Source: Microbacterium testaceum
GTDB taxonomy: Bacteria; Actinomycetota; Actinomycetes; Actinomycetales; Microbacteriaceae
Length of the DNA stretch: 64,000 bases
Assembly (NCBI RefSeq): GCF_001476655.1
Contig: NZ_LDRT01000007.1
Coordinates: forward strand, 1 to 64,000
Direction of reading: 5' to 3'
The position numbers and the translations under genes are program-made. Below, one piece after another: positions 9,546-18,389 of the stretch; position 1 is the stretch's first letter; every line of letters starts with the position of its first letter. The notes beneath the pieces are model-generated. The model had not been told where the DNA came from, ran no database searches, and worked only from the letters and a program-made list of their open reading frames with translations.

Positions 9546-10037
9546 ATGCACTGTCCTTTCTGCCGGAACCCCGACTCCCGGGTGATCGACTCGCGCACGA
9601 GCGACGACGGCCTCAGCATCCGCCGGCGTCGCCAGTGCCCGAAGTGCGGGGGGCGGTTCTCGACCGTCGAGACGGCGAGCCTGAACGTCATCAAGCGGTC
9701 GGGTGTCGTCGAGCCGTTCAGCCGCGAGAAGGTGATGTCGGGCGTGCGCAAGGCGTGCCAGGGCCGCCCCGTCACCGACGCCGACCTCGCGATGCTCGCT
9801 CAGCAGGTCGAAGAGGCCATTCGGCAGACCGGGTCGTCGCAGATCGATGCGAACGAGATCGGACTGTCGATCCTCGGGCCCCTGCGGGAGCTCGACGAGG
9901 TGGCCTACCTGCGCTTCGCGAGCGTGTACCAGGCCTTCGAATCCCTCGACGACTTCGACACCGCGATCGCGCAGCTGCGCGCCGACCATGCCCACCGTCC
10001 GGTGCCGGCGAGCGGTGCTACGGACGACGTCCAGTAG
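9546..10037 (+). CDS. nrdR: transcriptional repressor NrdR
   Basis: 163 residues. Begins with the Zn ribbon [17 protein letters not shown]; the four zinc ligands are Cys3, Cys6, Cys31 and Cys34 ([10 protein letters not shown]). An ATP-cone domain follows (about residues 49-139; [20 protein letters not shown]). NrdR senses dATP/ATP and represses ribonucleotide reductase operons by binding paired NrdR boxes; no NrdR box was seen in this window. Starts 12 bases after hisD. Its TAG stop is also the first three bases of the pyrD -10 hexamer. Confidence 0.96.
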   Translation: MHCPFCRNPDSRVIDSRTSDDGLSIRRRRQCPKCGGRFSTVETASLNVIKRSGVVEPFSREKVMSGVRKACQGRPVTDADLAMLAQQVEEAIRQTGSSQIDANEIGLSILGPLRELDEVAYLRFASVYQAFESLDDFDTAIAQLRADHAHRPVPASGATDDVQ

Positions 10038-10040
10038 CCT
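10035..10040 (+). promoter_or_regulatory. -10 element of a leaderless pyrD transcript
   Basis: TAGCCT at 10035-10040, seven bases, then ATG at 10048. The hexamer shares TAG with the nrdR stop codon. Confidence 0.55.
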
Positions 10041-10047
10041 GACGGGG

Positions 10048-11073
10048 ATGTATCCCCTTCTCTTCCGCACGGTCCTCACCCGTCTCGACCCCGAGTTCGC
10101 CCACCACCTCGGTGCACTCGTCATCCGTGTCGCGGGCGTCGAGCCCGTGGCATCCGTGGTCCGTCGTCTCACAGCGCCCACGCCCGAACTCGCTGTGAAC
10201 GCTCTCGGACTCCGCTTCGACTCGCCCTTCGGCGTCGCGGCGGGCTTCGACAAGAACGTCACGATGGTCCGCGGGCTCGGCGCGCTCGGCTTCGGTCACG
10301 TCGAGGTCGGGACGATCACCGCTCTCGCTCAGCCGGGGAACCCGAAGCCCCGCCTTTTCCGGCTCGTGGCCGATCGCGCCGTCATCAACCGCATGGGGTT
10401 CAACAACGACGGCGCCGGCGCCGCCGCCGCCAAGCTCCGCCGGCTCCGCCGTGCGCGACGGCGCCCTGTCATCGGCGTCAACATCGGGAAGAGTCGCGTG
10501 GTGGCCGTGGAGGACGCCACGACCGACTACGTGCGCAGCGCCCGTCTCCTCGCTCCGCTCGCCGACTACCTCGTCGTCAACGTCTCGTCTCCCAACACTC
10601 CGGGCCTGCGCGGTCTGCAGGCGGTCGAGACGCTCCGTCCGCTTCTGACGGCGGTTCAGGATGCCGCGGGCCCGACCCCACTTCTGGTCAAGATCGCGCC
10701 CGACCTCGACGACGACGAGGTGCAGGACATCGCTCGTCTCGCGGTCGACGCAGGTCTTGCGGGTCTCATCGCCACGAACACGACGATCGCGCGGACGGGG
10801 CTGTCCACGGATGCCGCGAAGGTCGAGGCGGCCGGAGCCGGAGGTCTCTCGGGGGCGCCGCTGAAGGCTCGCGCAGCCGAGGTCTTGCGGCTGGTCCGTG
10901 CGGCCGTCCCCGCGGACTTCGTGGTGATCTCCGCCGGGGGAGTGGAGACCGCCGACGACGTGCGCGAGCGCCTCGCGGCTGGTGCGAACCTCGTGCAGGG
11001 CTACACGGGCTTCCTGTACCGGGGACCGCTCTGGGCGCGGCAGATCAGTCGGGGTCTCGCCCGTCCGCGCTGA
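10048..11073 (+). CDS. pyrD: quinone-dependent dihydroorotate dehydrogenase
   Basis: 341 residues, class 2 enzyme: FMN-dependent oxidation of dihydroorotate to orotate with electrons passed to membrane quinone, in pyrimidine synthesis. Start chosen at ATG 10048 (MYPLLFRTVLTRLDPE), which has a TAGCCT element seven bases upstream; the N-terminal helical region expected of class 2 enzymes is present. Other motifs: FGVAAGFDKNVTMVRGLG (about 68-85), MGFNNDGA (about 116-123), NVSSPNTPGLRGLQ (about 177-190) with the catalytic Ser in VSSPNT, NTTIAR, and the phosphate-binding SAGGVETADD and GYTGFLYRGP near the end. Confidence 0.96.
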   Translation: MYPLLFRTVLTRLDPEFAHHLGALVIRVAGVEPVASVVRRLTAPTPELAVNALGLRFDSPFGVAAGFDKNVTMVRGLGALGFGHVEVGTITALAQPGNPKPRLFRLVADRAVINRMGFNNDGAGAAAAKLRRLRRARRRPVIGVNIGKSRVVAVEDATTDYVRSARLLAPLADYLVVNVSSPNTPGLRGLQAVETLRPLLTAVQDAAGPTPLLVKIAPDLDDDEVQDIARLAVDAGLAGLIATNTTIARTGLSTDAAKVEAAGAGGLSGAPLKARAAEVLRLVRAAVPADFVVISAGGVETADDVRERLAAGANLVQGYTGFLYRGPLWARQISRGLARPR

Positions 11074-11124
11074 GCCCGGCGCGTGTGAGCACGCACGCCG
11101 CGCACGGCAAGGCGAAGCGGTGCA

Positions 11125-11205
11125 CCCGCTACCGCACGCGCGGTGAGCGATGCGCACGGGGTCCCGGTCGGGCCGCGCGCCCGCTGCCGCACGCGCGGTG
11201 AGCGA
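11125..11205. repeat. two-copy GC-rich intergenic repeat
   Basis: A 26-base unit (CCCGCT-A/G-CCGCACGCGCGGTGAGCGA) occurs at 11125-11150 and 11180-11205 with one mismatch, period 55, in the 218-base gap between pyrD and the DUF3043 gene. No coding potential seen. Similar decayed tandem units occur at 38577 and 48715. Confidence 0.7.
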
Positions 11206-11245
11206 CACGCGTGTCCCCGCGGTCGCGCGAGTGGGGCGAACGACG

Positions 11246-11274
11246 AAGCGGCGCGCCCCGAGGGCACGCCGCTT
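11246..11274. terminator. hairpin between pyrD and DUF3043 gene
   Basis: Arms AAGCGGCGCGCC (11246-11257) and GGCACGCCGCTT (11263-11274) pair with a single mismatch around a 5-base loop. Lies between two convergent genes, closest to the end of the minus-strand gene, so it could terminate both. Confidence 0.6.
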
Positions 11275-11291
11275 GTCGGAATCTCTTGAGG

Positions 11292-11864
11292 TCAGACCGG
11301 GTACTGCCCGCGCTTGACCTGTGCCTTCGGCAGGCGCATGAAGCGCATCTGGACCGTGCGCATCGCGGCGTACCAGCCGAGCCCCTTCTCGAGTTTGCTT
11401 TCGCCGAACTTGTCCTTCGCCGCGCGCTTGACGCGGATCGACGTGATGATCATGTCGCCGATGACGAAAAGGATGAAGATCCACAGGGCCACGAACGCCC
11501 AGTACTGGAAGAACTGCACGGGCAGAACCGTCAGCAGGATGACGATGAGCATGAACGGCATGACGCCCTCGCCGAGGTGCCAGCCGGCGTCCACGAAGTC
11601 GCGGGCGAACCGGCGCTGCGGGCCCTTGTCGCGGACGGGCAGGTAGCGCTCTTCGCCGGCGGCCATGCCGACGCGCGCCTTCTCGCGCTGGGCCGCGAGC
11701 TCGGCGCGGGCGCGGGCCTTGGCCTCTTTGGTGTCGGGGACGAGCGGGCGCTTGCGAGCGGCCTCCTGCTCGGCTCGCGAGGGCGTCGCGCGCCCCTTGC
11801 CCGAACCGGTCTCCGTCGGGTCGACGGGAGTGTCGTTGGGGGCGGGGGCGGGGGACTTAGCCAC
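11292..11864 (-). CDS. DUF3043 domain protein
   Basis: 190 residues from GTG 11864 (VAKSPAPAPND), preceded on its strand by GAGG about eight bases upstream. A disordered N-terminal part rich in Pro, Thr, Lys and Ala (residues 1-75) leads into the DUF3043 domain with two membrane segments (LGEGVMPFMLIVILLTV and FVALWIFILFVIGDM, about 108-152) and a basic C-terminal tail ending KRGQYPV. DUF3043 proteins are small actinobacterial membrane proteins of unknown function. Divergent from the M20 gene; the two start regions are only 46 bases apart. Confidence 0.85.
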   Translation of the reverse strand: MAKSPAPAPNDTPVDPTETGSGKGRATPSRAEQEAARKRPLVPDTKEAKARARAELAAQREKARVGMAAGEERYLPVRDKGPQRRFARDFVDAGWHLGEGVMPFMLIVILLTVLPVQFFQYWAFVALWIFILFVIGDMIITSIRVKRAAKDKFGESKLEKGLGWYAAMRTVQMRFMRLPKAQVKRGQYPV

Positions 11865-11897
11865 GGAAAACCTCGAGAGCTCGCTGATCGGGAGATT

Positions 11898-11903
11898 TAA
11901 GAT
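11898..11903 (+). promoter_or_regulatory. -10 element of a leaderless M20 peptidase transcript
   Basis: TAAGAT at 11898-11903, seven bases, then ATG at 11911. This decides the start within a longer open frame that runs back to 11665. Confidence 0.6.
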
Positions 11904-11910
11904 TACCCGC

Positions 11911-13305
11911 ATGACCCCCGACGTGTCCTTGCAGAATGCCGTGCGCGACGCCGCGGCCGCCGGCATCCCTTCCGCCCTCGCCGACCTGGGCGGCCTCGTC
12001 CGCATCCCCTCGATCGCCTGGCCGGCTTTCGACCAGTCCGCTCTCGAGAAGAGCGCGGATGCCGTGGCCGAGCTGTTCCGGGGCACCGGGATGTTCGATC
12101 GCGTCGAGGTGAAACGCGCGGCCATCCCCGGCACCGACGAGCTCGGCCAGCCCGCGGTGCTCGCCTCGCGCGCGCCGAAGAACGGTCGCCCGACGGTGCT
12201 GCTGTACGCGCACCACGACGTGCAGCCTCCCGGCGACGAGGCGCTGTGGGACTCGCCGCCGTTCGAACCGACCGTCCGCGACGGCCGTCTGTACGGTCGC
12301 GGCGCCGCCGACGACAAGGCCGGCGTGATGGCGCACGTCGCGGCGATCCGCGCCCTCGCGGAGGTCGTGGGCGACGACCTCGATCTCGGCATCGCCGTCT
12401 TCATCGAGGGCGAGGAGGAGTACGGGTCCCGCTCGTTCGCACAGTTCCTCGCGGACAACGCCGACGTGCTCCGCTCCGACGTCATCGTCGTCGCCGATTC
12501 CGGCAACTGGGACGATCGCACCCCGGGCCTCACGGTGTCGCTGCGCGGCAATGCCCGCTTCACCCTCACGGTGCGGACCCTCGAGCACGCGTCCCACTCG
12601 GGCATGCTCGGGGGAGCGGTACCGGATGCCATGCTCGCCACCGTGAAGCTCCTGGCGACGCTGTGGGATGACGACGGCGCCGTGGCCGTCGAGGGCCTGC
12701 ACGTCCGCGACGCGGAGACCCCGGCGTACGACGAGTCGACCCTGCGCGAGGAATCGGGCCTGCTCGAGGGTGTCAGGCCCATCGGGCGCGATTCGATCCT
12801 GAGTCGCATCTGGAACAAGCCGTCCGTGACGATCACCGGATGGGATGCCACCCCCGTCGCCTCGGCATCCAACACGCTGTCCCCGCAGACGAGTGTGGTC
12901 ATCAGCGCCCGGGTGGCGCCGGGGCAGCGCGCCGAAGAGGCTTTCGCCGCGATCCAGGAGCACCTGCGCGCGCACGCGCCGTTCGGCGCCCACCTGGAGT
13001 TCAGCGACATCGACTGCGGCGACGCCTTCCTCGTCGACACGAGCGGCTGGGCGGTCGAGGATGCCCGAGCCTCGTTCGCCGAGGGGTACGGCGTGGCGTC
13101 CGTCGACGTCGGCATCGGCGGATCGATCCCGTTCATCTCGGACCTGGTCCGCGAGTTCCCCGGCGCGCAGATCCTGGTGACCGGCGTGGAGGATCCGCAC
13201 GCTCGCGCGCACAGTCCGAACGAGTCCCTGCACCTCGACACCTTCCGCAACGCGGTGGTGTCGGAGGCGCTCCTGCTGACCCGCTTGAACGCGCGCACCA
13301 TCTGA
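11911..13305 (+). CDS. M20 family metallopeptidase (dipeptidase)
   Basis: 464 residues. M20/M28-type dizinc hydrolase of the dipeptidase/ArgE/DapE group. Metal-ligand motifs are present: YAHHDVQPPGDEALW (about 93-107), GRGAADDKAG (about 129-138; Asp ligand), EGEEEYGSRSF (about 167-177; catalytic Glu and metal Glu), the Asp in VVADSGNWDD, and a C-terminal His in VEDPHARAHSPNESLHL. A dimerisation lid domain lies between. It most likely cleaves dipeptides in the cytoplasm; substrate unknown. The start is fixed by the -10 hexamer just upstream. erpA follows after 71 bases with its own promoter. Confidence 0.9.
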   Translation: MTPDVSLQNAVRDAAAAGIPSALADLGGLVRIPSIAWPAFDQSALEKSADAVAELFRGTGMFDRVEVKRAAIPGTDELGQPAVLASRAPKNGRPTVLLYAHHDVQPPGDEALWDSPPFEPTVRDGRLYGRGAADDKAGVMAHVAAIRALAEVVGDDLDLGIAVFIEGEEEYGSRSFAQFLADNADVLRSDVIVVADSGNWDDRTPGLTVSLRGNARFTLTVRTLEHASHSGMLGGAVPDAMLATVKLLATLWDDDGAVAVEGLHVRDAETPAYDESTLREESGLLEGVRPIGRDSILSRIWNKPSVTITGWDATPVASASNTLSPQTSVVISARVAPGQRAEEAFAAIQEHLRAHAPFGAHLEFSDIDCGDAFLVDTSGWAVEDARASFAEGYGVASVDVGIGGSIPFISDLVREFPGAQILVTGVEDPHARAHSPNESLHLDTFRNAVVSEALLLTRLNARTI

Positions 13306-13331
13306 CCGAGGCCGCGGGGCCGGGACGGGCG

Positions 13332-13337
13332 TAGAAT
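13332..13337 (+). promoter_or_regulatory. -10 element upstream of erpA
   Basis: TAGAAT at 13332-13337, giving a leader of about 33 bases before ATG 13377 that contains GAAGGG as ribosome-binding site. Confidence 0.5.
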
Positions 13338-13376
13338 CGTTGCGTCCCCGCGACCGATCAACCGAAGGGCATCGCC

Positions 13377-13742
13377 ATGACCGACACCACACTGTCGTCC
13401 GCCGCCGACACCCGCGAGCACGGCGTCGGCCTGACCGCGGCCGCCTCCGACAAGGTCAAGAGCCTGCTGTCGCAGGAAGGCCGCGACGACCTGCGTCTTC
13501 GCGTCGCCGTTCAGCCCGGCGGCTGCTCCGGCCTCATCTACCAGCTGTACTTCGACGAGCGTTACCTCGACGGCGACAAGGTCGTCGATTTCGACGGCGT
13601 CGAGGTCATCGTCGACGACATGAGCGTGCCGTACCTCGACGGTGCGAGCATCGACTTCAAGGACACGATCTCGGAGCAGGGCTTCACGATCGACAATCCC
13701 AACGCGCAGGGCTCGTGCGCGTGCGGAGACAGCTTCCACTGA
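13377..13742 (+). CDS. erpA: HesB/IscA-type Fe-S insertion protein (ErpA-like)
   Basis: 121 residues, A-type Fe-S carrier. The three conserved cysteines are present in GGCSGLIY (Cys at about 46) and SCACGDSF (Cys-x-Cys near the C-terminus). These proteins accept an Fe-S cluster from the SUF/ISC scaffold and pass it to apoproteins. Just upstream of the cytochrome oxidase genes, which fits the role of feeding respiratory Fe-S enzymes such as the Rieske protein, although the arrangement only suggests this. Own promoter (TAGAAT) and a strong terminator behind it. Confidence 0.92.
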   Translation: MTDTTLSSAADTREHGVGLTAAASDKVKSLLSQEGRDDLRLRVAVQPGGCSGLIYQLYFDERYLDGDKVVDFDGVEVIVDDMSVPYLDGASIDFKDTISEQGFTIDNPNAQGSCACGDSFH

Positions 13743-13776
13743 GCTCGGCGCGCCGTCCGTAAACCGTTTTCGGGGA

Positions 13777-13817
13777 CCCTCGGAACCACGGATCACACCG
13801 TGGATTCCGGGGGTTTT
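13777..13817 (+). terminator. intrinsic terminator after erpA
   Basis: Arms 13777-13791 and 13798-13813 form a long GC-rich stem (core CCACGG/CCGTGG plus an outer CGGAA/TTCCG) with a 6-base loop, followed by TTTT at 13814-13817. Separates erpA from the ctaC promoter. Confidence 0.8.
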
Positions 13818-13866
13818 CGATGTCTCGGCACTGGACGAATGGCCTGAGAACGGTGAGAGGTTGCCG

Positions 13867-13872
13867 TAGACT
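13867..13872 (+). promoter_or_regulatory. -10 element of ctaC
   Basis: TAGACT at 13867-13872, with a roughly 30-base leader carrying GGAAAGG before the GTG start at 13908. No clear -35 at 17 bases. Confidence 0.5.
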
Positions 13873-13907
13873 GTCAAAGCTTCATCCACGACCCGGAAAG
13901 GTGCACT

Positions 13908-14789
13908 GTGCCCTCCAAACGTCGCCTCCGCTGGGCTGCGCTCCCCGTCGGGATCGCGTCCGTCGCGCTCCTCTCCGGCTGCACCACGACCCAGCTGCAC
14001 GGCTTCCTGCCCGGCTTCGTCGATGACGGCACGCCTGCCACCAACCACACCGACATGGTCGCCGGTCTCTGGGTCAACTCCTGGATCGTGCTGCTGGCCG
14101 TGGGTGTCATCACGTGGGGCCTCATGCTGTGGGCCGTCATCGCCTACCGTCGCCGTAAGGGGCAGTCGGGTCTCCCGGTCCAGTTGCGCTACAACATGCC
14201 GGTCGAGATCTTCTACACGATCGTCCCGCTGATCCTGGTCATCGGTTTCTTCGCCTTCACGGCGCGCGACCAGAACACCCTCGAGACGCAGTACGACAAC
14301 CCCGACGTGTCCATCACCGCCTATGGCAAGCAGTGGGCGTGGGACTTCCAGTACAACGGCACGAAGGAAGACAACTCCGACGCCGTGTACTCGATGGGTG
14401 TGCAGGCGAAGGCGACGGCCGACGGCTACGACCTCGAGGACGTCCCCACCCTCTACCTGCCGGTCAACAAGAAGGTCAAGATCGATCTGCGCTCGCGCGA
14501 CGTCATCCACTCCTTCTGGATCATCGACTTCCTGTACAAGAAAGACATGTACATCGGTCGCGACAACGAGTGGTCCTTCACGCCGACTCGCGAAGGCACG
14601 TACGAAGGCAAGTGCGCGGAGCTGTGCGGCGAGTACCACTCCGCCATGCTCTTCAATGTCAAGGTCGTGAGCGACGCCGAGTACGAGAGCTACCTCGCTT
14701 CGCTCCGCACCGCCGGCGACGTCGGCGACATCAGTGATCTGTCGCGTCTGCAGAACCTCACAACGGCTGGCGCCGAAGGGAACAAGTGA
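13908..14789 (+). CDS. ctaC: cytochrome c oxidase subunit II
   Basis: 293 residues from GTG 13908. Lipoprotein signal with lipobox LLSGC (Cys at about 25), then two membrane helices (about 47-75 and 99-119) and an extracytoplasmic cupredoxin domain. The binuclear CuA site is complete: [12 protein letters not shown] (about 239-250) plus an upstream His in VIHSFWI. Subunit II receives electrons from the cytochrome bcc complex and passes them to haem a in subunit I. First gene of ctaC-ctaD-ctaF; the ctaD start lies 3 bases after its stop. Confidence 0.97.
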   Translation: MPSKRRLRWAALPVGIASVALLSGCTTTQLHGFLPGFVDDGTPATNHTDMVAGLWVNSWIVLLAVGVITWGLMLWAVIAYRRRKGQSGLPVQLRYNMPVEIFYTIVPLILVIGFFAFTARDQNTLETQYDNPDVSITAYGKQWAWDFQYNGTKEDNSDAVYSMGVQAKATADGYDLEDVPTLYLPVNKKVKIDLRSRDVIHSFWIIDFLYKKDMYIGRDNEWSFTPTREGTYEGKCAELCGEYHSAMLFNVKVVSDAEYESYLASLRTAGDVGDISDLSRLQNLTTAGAEGNK

Positions 14790-14791
14790 TC

Positions 14792-16555
14792 ATGGCCACG
14801 ACGCTTCCGCTTCAGGAGAAGGGCACTTCTCGCCCGACGACTCTCCCTCCGCGTCAAGCCGCTCTGCTCAGCACCTCGCGTGTCGAGCAGAAGGGCAACC
14901 TGGTCGTCAAGTGGATCACCTCCACCGACCACAAGACCATCGGGTACATGTACCTGATCGCTTCGGTGATCTTCTTCATGCTCGGTGGCGTGATGGCCCT
15001 GATCATCCGCGCTGAGCTCTTCGAGCCCGGCATGCAGATCATCCCCACCAAAGAGCAGTACAACCAGCTGTTCACCATGCACGGCACGATCATGCTGCTC
15101 ATGTTCGCGACTCCGCTGTTCGCCGGCTTCGCCAACGCCCTGCTCCCGCTGCAGATCGGCGCTCCGGACGTCGCGTTCCCGCGTCTGAACGCGTTCGCCT
15201 TCTGGCTCTTCCTGTTCGGCTCGACGATCGCGGTCTCCGGCTTCCTCACGCCGCAGGGTGCGGCGGGCTTCGGCTGGTTCGCCTATCAGCCCTTGGCAAA
15301 CGCCAGCTTCTCTCCGGGCGTCGGCGGAAACCTCTGGATGCTGGGCCTCGGCATCAGCGGTTTCGGAACGATCCTCGGCGCGGTGAACTTCATCACCACC
15401 ATCCTCACGATGCGCGCCCCCGGTATGACCATGTGGCGCATGCCGATCTTCTCGTGGAACACGCTCATCACGAGCATCCTGATCCTGCTCGCGTTCCCCG
15501 TGCTGGCTGCAGCGATCTTCGCCGCCGCCGCCGATCGCGTGCTCGGCGCCCACATCTACAGCCCGGAGAACGGCGGCGTGCTCCTCTGGCAGCACCTGTT
15601 CTGGTTCTTCGGCCACCCCGAGGTGTACATCATCGCGCTGCCGTTCTTCGGCATCGTCTCGGAGATCTTCCCGGTGTTCAGCCGCAAGCCGATCTTCGGG
15701 TACAAGACCCTCGTGTACGCCACGATCGCGATCGCGGCTCTGTCGGTGGCCGTGTGGGCTCACCACATGTACGTCACGGGCGGCGTGCTCCTGCCGTTCT
15801 TCGCCCTGATGACCATGCTCATCGCCGTGCCCACGGGCGTGAAGATCTTCAACTGGATCGGAACGCTCTGGCGAGGATCGGTCACGTTCGAGACGCCGAT
15901 GGTCTTCGCCCTCGGCTTCCTCGTGTCGTTCGTCTTCGGTGGTCTGACCGGCGTCATCCTCGCCTCGCCCCCGCTGGACTTCCACCTGTCGGACTCGTAC
16001 TTCGTCGTGGCGCACTTCCACTACGTCGTCTTCGGCACGGTCGTGTTCGCGATGTTCGCGGGCTTCTACTTCTGGTGGCCGAAGTGGACCGGCAAGATGC
16101 TCAACGAGCGTCTCGGCATGGTGCACTTCTGGATGCTGTTCATCGGCTTCCACATGACCTTCCTGATCCAGCACTGGCTGGGTGTCGACGGTATGGTGCG
16201 TCGTTACGCCGACTACGCCGCGGCCGACGGATGGACGTGGGAGAACCAGCTCTCGACCATCGGCTCGATGATCCTCGGTGCCTCGATGATCCCGTTCCTG
16301 CTGAACGTGTGGATCACGGCTCGCAAGGCGCCTCGTGTCACCGTCGACGACCCGTGGGGTTATGGAGCGTCGCTCGAGTGGGCCACCTCGTGCCCGCCGC
16401 CGCGCCACAACTTCACCTCGATCCCGCGTATCCGTAGCGAGCGCCCCGCCTTCGACCTGAACCACCCCGAGGCCGGGATCCCGGTCGGCGTGGGTCCGGC
16501 CAAGGATGCACCCGATACGCCCGTCGTCGACGCGGCCGCTGGAGAGGTCAAGTAA
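14792..16555 (+). CDS. ctaD: cytochrome c oxidase subunit I
   Basis: 587 residues from ATG 14792 (an in-frame GTG at 14786 overlapping the ctaC stop is less well spaced from GAAGGGAAC). Twelve-helix haem-copper oxidase core. Seen: the haem a ligand region [12 protein letters not shown], the HPEVY motif ([14 protein letters not shown]) with His and Tyr of the CuB site and proton path, the two CuB histidines in WAHHMYVTG, and haem ligands in [10 protein letters not shown]. The C-terminal tail is hydrophilic. It catalyses O2 reduction coupled to proton pumping in the aa3 oxidase. Confidence 0.98.
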   Translation: MATTLPLQEKGTSRPTTLPPRQAALLSTSRVEQKGNLVVKWITSTDHKTIGYMYLIASVIFFMLGGVMALIIRAELFEPGMQIIPTKEQYNQLFTMHGTIMLLMFATPLFAGFANALLPLQIGAPDVAFPRLNAFAFWLFLFGSTIAVSGFLTPQGAAGFGWFAYQPLANASFSPGVGGNLWMLGLGISGFGTILGAVNFITTILTMRAPGMTMWRMPIFSWNTLITSILILLAFPVLAAAIFAAAADRVLGAHIYSPENGGVLLWQHLFWFFGHPEVYIIALPFFGIVSEIFPVFSRKPIFGYKTLVYATIAIAALSVAVWAHHMYVTGGVLLPFFALMTMLIAVPTGVKIFNWIGTLWRGSVTFETPMVFALGFLVSFVFGGLTGVILASPPLDFHLSDSYFVVAHFHYVVFGTVVFAMFAGFYFWWPKWTGKMLNERLGMVHFWMLFIGFHMTFLIQHWLGVDGMVRRYADYAAADGWTWENQLSTIGSMILGASMIPFLLNVWITARKAPRVTVDDPWGYGASLEWATSCPPPRHNFTSIPRIRSERPAFDLNHPEAGIPVGVGPAKDAPDTPVVDAAAGEVK

Positions 16556-16558
16556 ACG

Positions 16559-16975
16559 ATGCGTACCAATGTCGGACTCTGGTGGCTCCTCGCGGGCTTC
16601 GGATTCTTCATCGCCGCCGTCTACACGGTCTGGAGCCTGATCCAGCACGGCGGCGTCGAGTGGGTCGGAACGGTTGCCCTCGTCTTCCTCGGCCTCATGT
16701 CGTCGATGATCGCTTTCTACGTGGGCCGTGTGCTCAAGGCGCAGAACGGTGAGCTTCCGGAGGACACGCTGACCGCTGACATCGACGATGGCGACCCCGA
16801 GATGGGCGAGTTCAGCCCGTGGTCGTGGTGGCCCATCGTCCTCGCGGCATCCGCGGCGATCGCCGTGATCGGTCTCGCCGTCGGCAGCTGGATGGTCCCC
16901 ATCGGTTTCCTCGTCTTCGTGGTCGCCATCGTCGGCTGGGTCTACGAGTACTACCGCGGGTACTTCGCTCGCTGA
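16559..16975 (+). CDS. ctaF: cytochrome c oxidase subunit IV (actinobacterial CtaF)
   Basis: 138 residues, four membrane segments in two pairs (about residues 5-25 and 34-56, then 88-108 and 111-135) joined by an acidic loop. This small subunit is specific to actinobacterial aa3 oxidases and is needed for supercomplex assembly. ATG at 16559, three bases after the ctaD stop, so translationally linked. Followed 4 bases later by a PP2C gene. Confidence 0.93.
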   Translation: MRTNVGLWWLLAGFGFFIAAVYTVWSLIQHGGVEWVGTVALVFLGLMSSMIAFYVGRVLKAQNGELPEDTLTADIDDGDPEMGEFSPWSWWPIVLAASAAIAVIGLAVGSWMVPIGFLVFVVAIVGWVYEYYRGYFAR

Positions 16976-16979
16976 TCCT

Positions 16980-17771
16980 GTGCCCCTTCGGCTGAATACG
17001 GCCGCCGTCTCCGACGCCGGCGCCCACCGTCCCACCAACCAGGACGCCGCGTTCGTGGCGTCCTGGGGTGCGGCGGTCGCGGATGGCGTCGGGGGAGGCC
17101 CCTCGGGCGATCTCGCCTCCGCGGCGCTCATCCATCGCCTCGTGGCGACTCGGGGAAGCGCGATCGACGCCGACGGACTTCTGGTCCGCATCCGCGAGGC
17201 GAACTGGGACATTCGCGCGCACGTCGAGCGAGACCCTGCGCTTCAGGGGATGGCGACGACTTTCACGGGTCTGTTCCTGGGCGTCGAGGGGCAGTTGCTC
17301 CTCGCGCACACCGGCGACTCGCGTGCCTATCTTCTGCGCGACGGCGAGTTCAGCCGTGAGACCCGCGACGACTCCTACGTGCAAGCTCTCGTCGACCACG
17401 GCATCATTCCGCCGGAAGCGGCGGCCGCGCATCCCCGGCGCAACATCATCACGGCCTCTCTCGGCGGTGCCGAGGGAGATGTGGTCTCGGTCGCCGAGCG
17501 TCTTCCCCTGGTGGGCGACCGCTGGGTCCTGTGCAGCGACGGGCTGACGGACTACGTGCCCGAGGCGGACGTGGCCCGACTCATCGCCGAGGCGGACGAC
17601 CCGCGTTCGGCCGCAGCGTCGGCTGTGGCGCTCGCTCTCGAGGCGGGAACGCGCGACAACGTGACGGTCGTCGTCTGCGACGTCGTCGATGACGATCAAT
17701 CGATCGCCGGAGAGCCCGTGTTCTCGGGGTCCGCGGCGCGATGGTTCGCCGAGGACGTCGAGACGGCGTGA
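16980..17771 (+). CDS. PP2C-family serine/threonine phosphatase
   Basis: 263 residues from GTG 16980, 4 bases after ctaF and so probably cotranscribed with the oxidase genes. Metal-binding aspartates are in the expected motifs: NQDAAF (about 20-25), ADGVGGGPSGDLAS (about 35-48), GDSRAYLLRDGE (about 112-123), CSDGLTDYVPE (about 183-193) and RDNVTVVV (about 226-233). It should dephosphorylate Ser/Thr on cytoplasmic proteins in partnership with PknB-type kinases; the target is unknown. No membrane anchor, unlike PstP. Confidence 0.9.
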   Translation: MPLRLNTAAVSDAGAHRPTNQDAAFVASWGAAVADGVGGGPSGDLASAALIHRLVATRGSAIDADGLLVRIREANWDIRAHVERDPALQGMATTFTGLFLGVEGQLLLAHTGDSRAYLLRDGEFSRETRDDSYVQALVDHGIIPPEAAAAHPRRNIITASLGGAEGDVVSVAERLPLVGDRWVLCSDGLTDYVPEADVARLIAEADDPRSAAASAVALALEAGTRDNVTVVVCDVVDDDQSIAGEPVFSGSAARWFAEDVETA

Positions 17772-17853
17772 CCTCGGCGCGTTTTCCCGCGCCATCTCGC
17801 GTGTCACCGGCACGCCTGTTCCCTGTCGCCGGACCGCGGGCGGCCCTCGGCGG

Positions 17854-17859
17854 TACCCT
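17854..17859 (+). promoter_or_regulatory. -10 element deciding the start of the next gene
   Basis: TACCCT at 17854-17859, six bases, then GTG at 17866. Same geometry as the ATG-start leaderless genes and the reason GTG 17866 is preferred over the downstream ATG codons. Confidence 0.5.
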
Positions 17860-17865
17860 TCGTGT

Positions 17866-18366
17866 GTGGGATTCTCCTTGATGTTCATGCGCGTCCACGA
17901 TGATGACCTCGTAGACGCCGACAGGGTCGGACTCGCCGATTTCCTCGTCCGTGAGGGCCTGGTTCTGCCGGATGAGTCCGGAGAGCTCAGCCGCAGGTCG
18001 GACGGTGGTGCCCTCGCGTTCGACGGCCACTTGACCGATCTGCAGCTCGACGGCCTGTCTCAGGAGGAACCCGTGACGGGCAGGATCGATCACGCGGCGC
18101 TGGGACCGGAGGAGGTGGAGTTCATCTTCGGTCTGTGCGTGGCCGGGAAGATGATGGTGATCAATCCGCAGGGCAGCCCCATGTACATCGTTCCCGCCGA
18201 GACGCACGCGCCCGAGGAGGTTCCCGACCCCGATGGCACCGTCTGGGTGGGAACGCCGGCAGAGCTCGCCCAGGCCCTGGGAGTGAGCTTCGGCGACTTC
18301 TCGAGTTTGAGGGACCGCGTCGTGGGGTATTCCGGCCCCGACGCCGGCGGTGAGCCCGCTCGGTAG
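17866..18366 (+). CDS. protein of unknown function
   Basis: 166 residues starting at GTG 17866 (alternatives: ATG 17881 or 17887). Acidic, no signal peptide or membrane segment. Distinctive stretches are ADFLVREGLVLPDESGELS, LDGLSQEEPVTGRIDHAAL, and EVEFIFGLCVAGKMMVINPQ. The pattern looks like a small folded cytoplasmic domain with a disordered tail, but I recognise no family. It stands alone between the PP2C gene and a convergent rhodanese. Confidence 0.75.
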   Translation: MGFSLMFMRVHDDDLVDADRVGLADFLVREGLVLPDESGELSRRSDGGALAFDGHLTDLQLDGLSQEEPVTGRIDHAALGPEEVEFIFGLCVAGKMMVINPQGSPMYIVPAETHAPEEVPDPDGTVWVGTPAELAQALGVSFGDFSSLRDRVVGYSGPDAGGEPAR

Positions 18367-18389
18367 TTCCTTCGCGGCACTCGTGCTGT

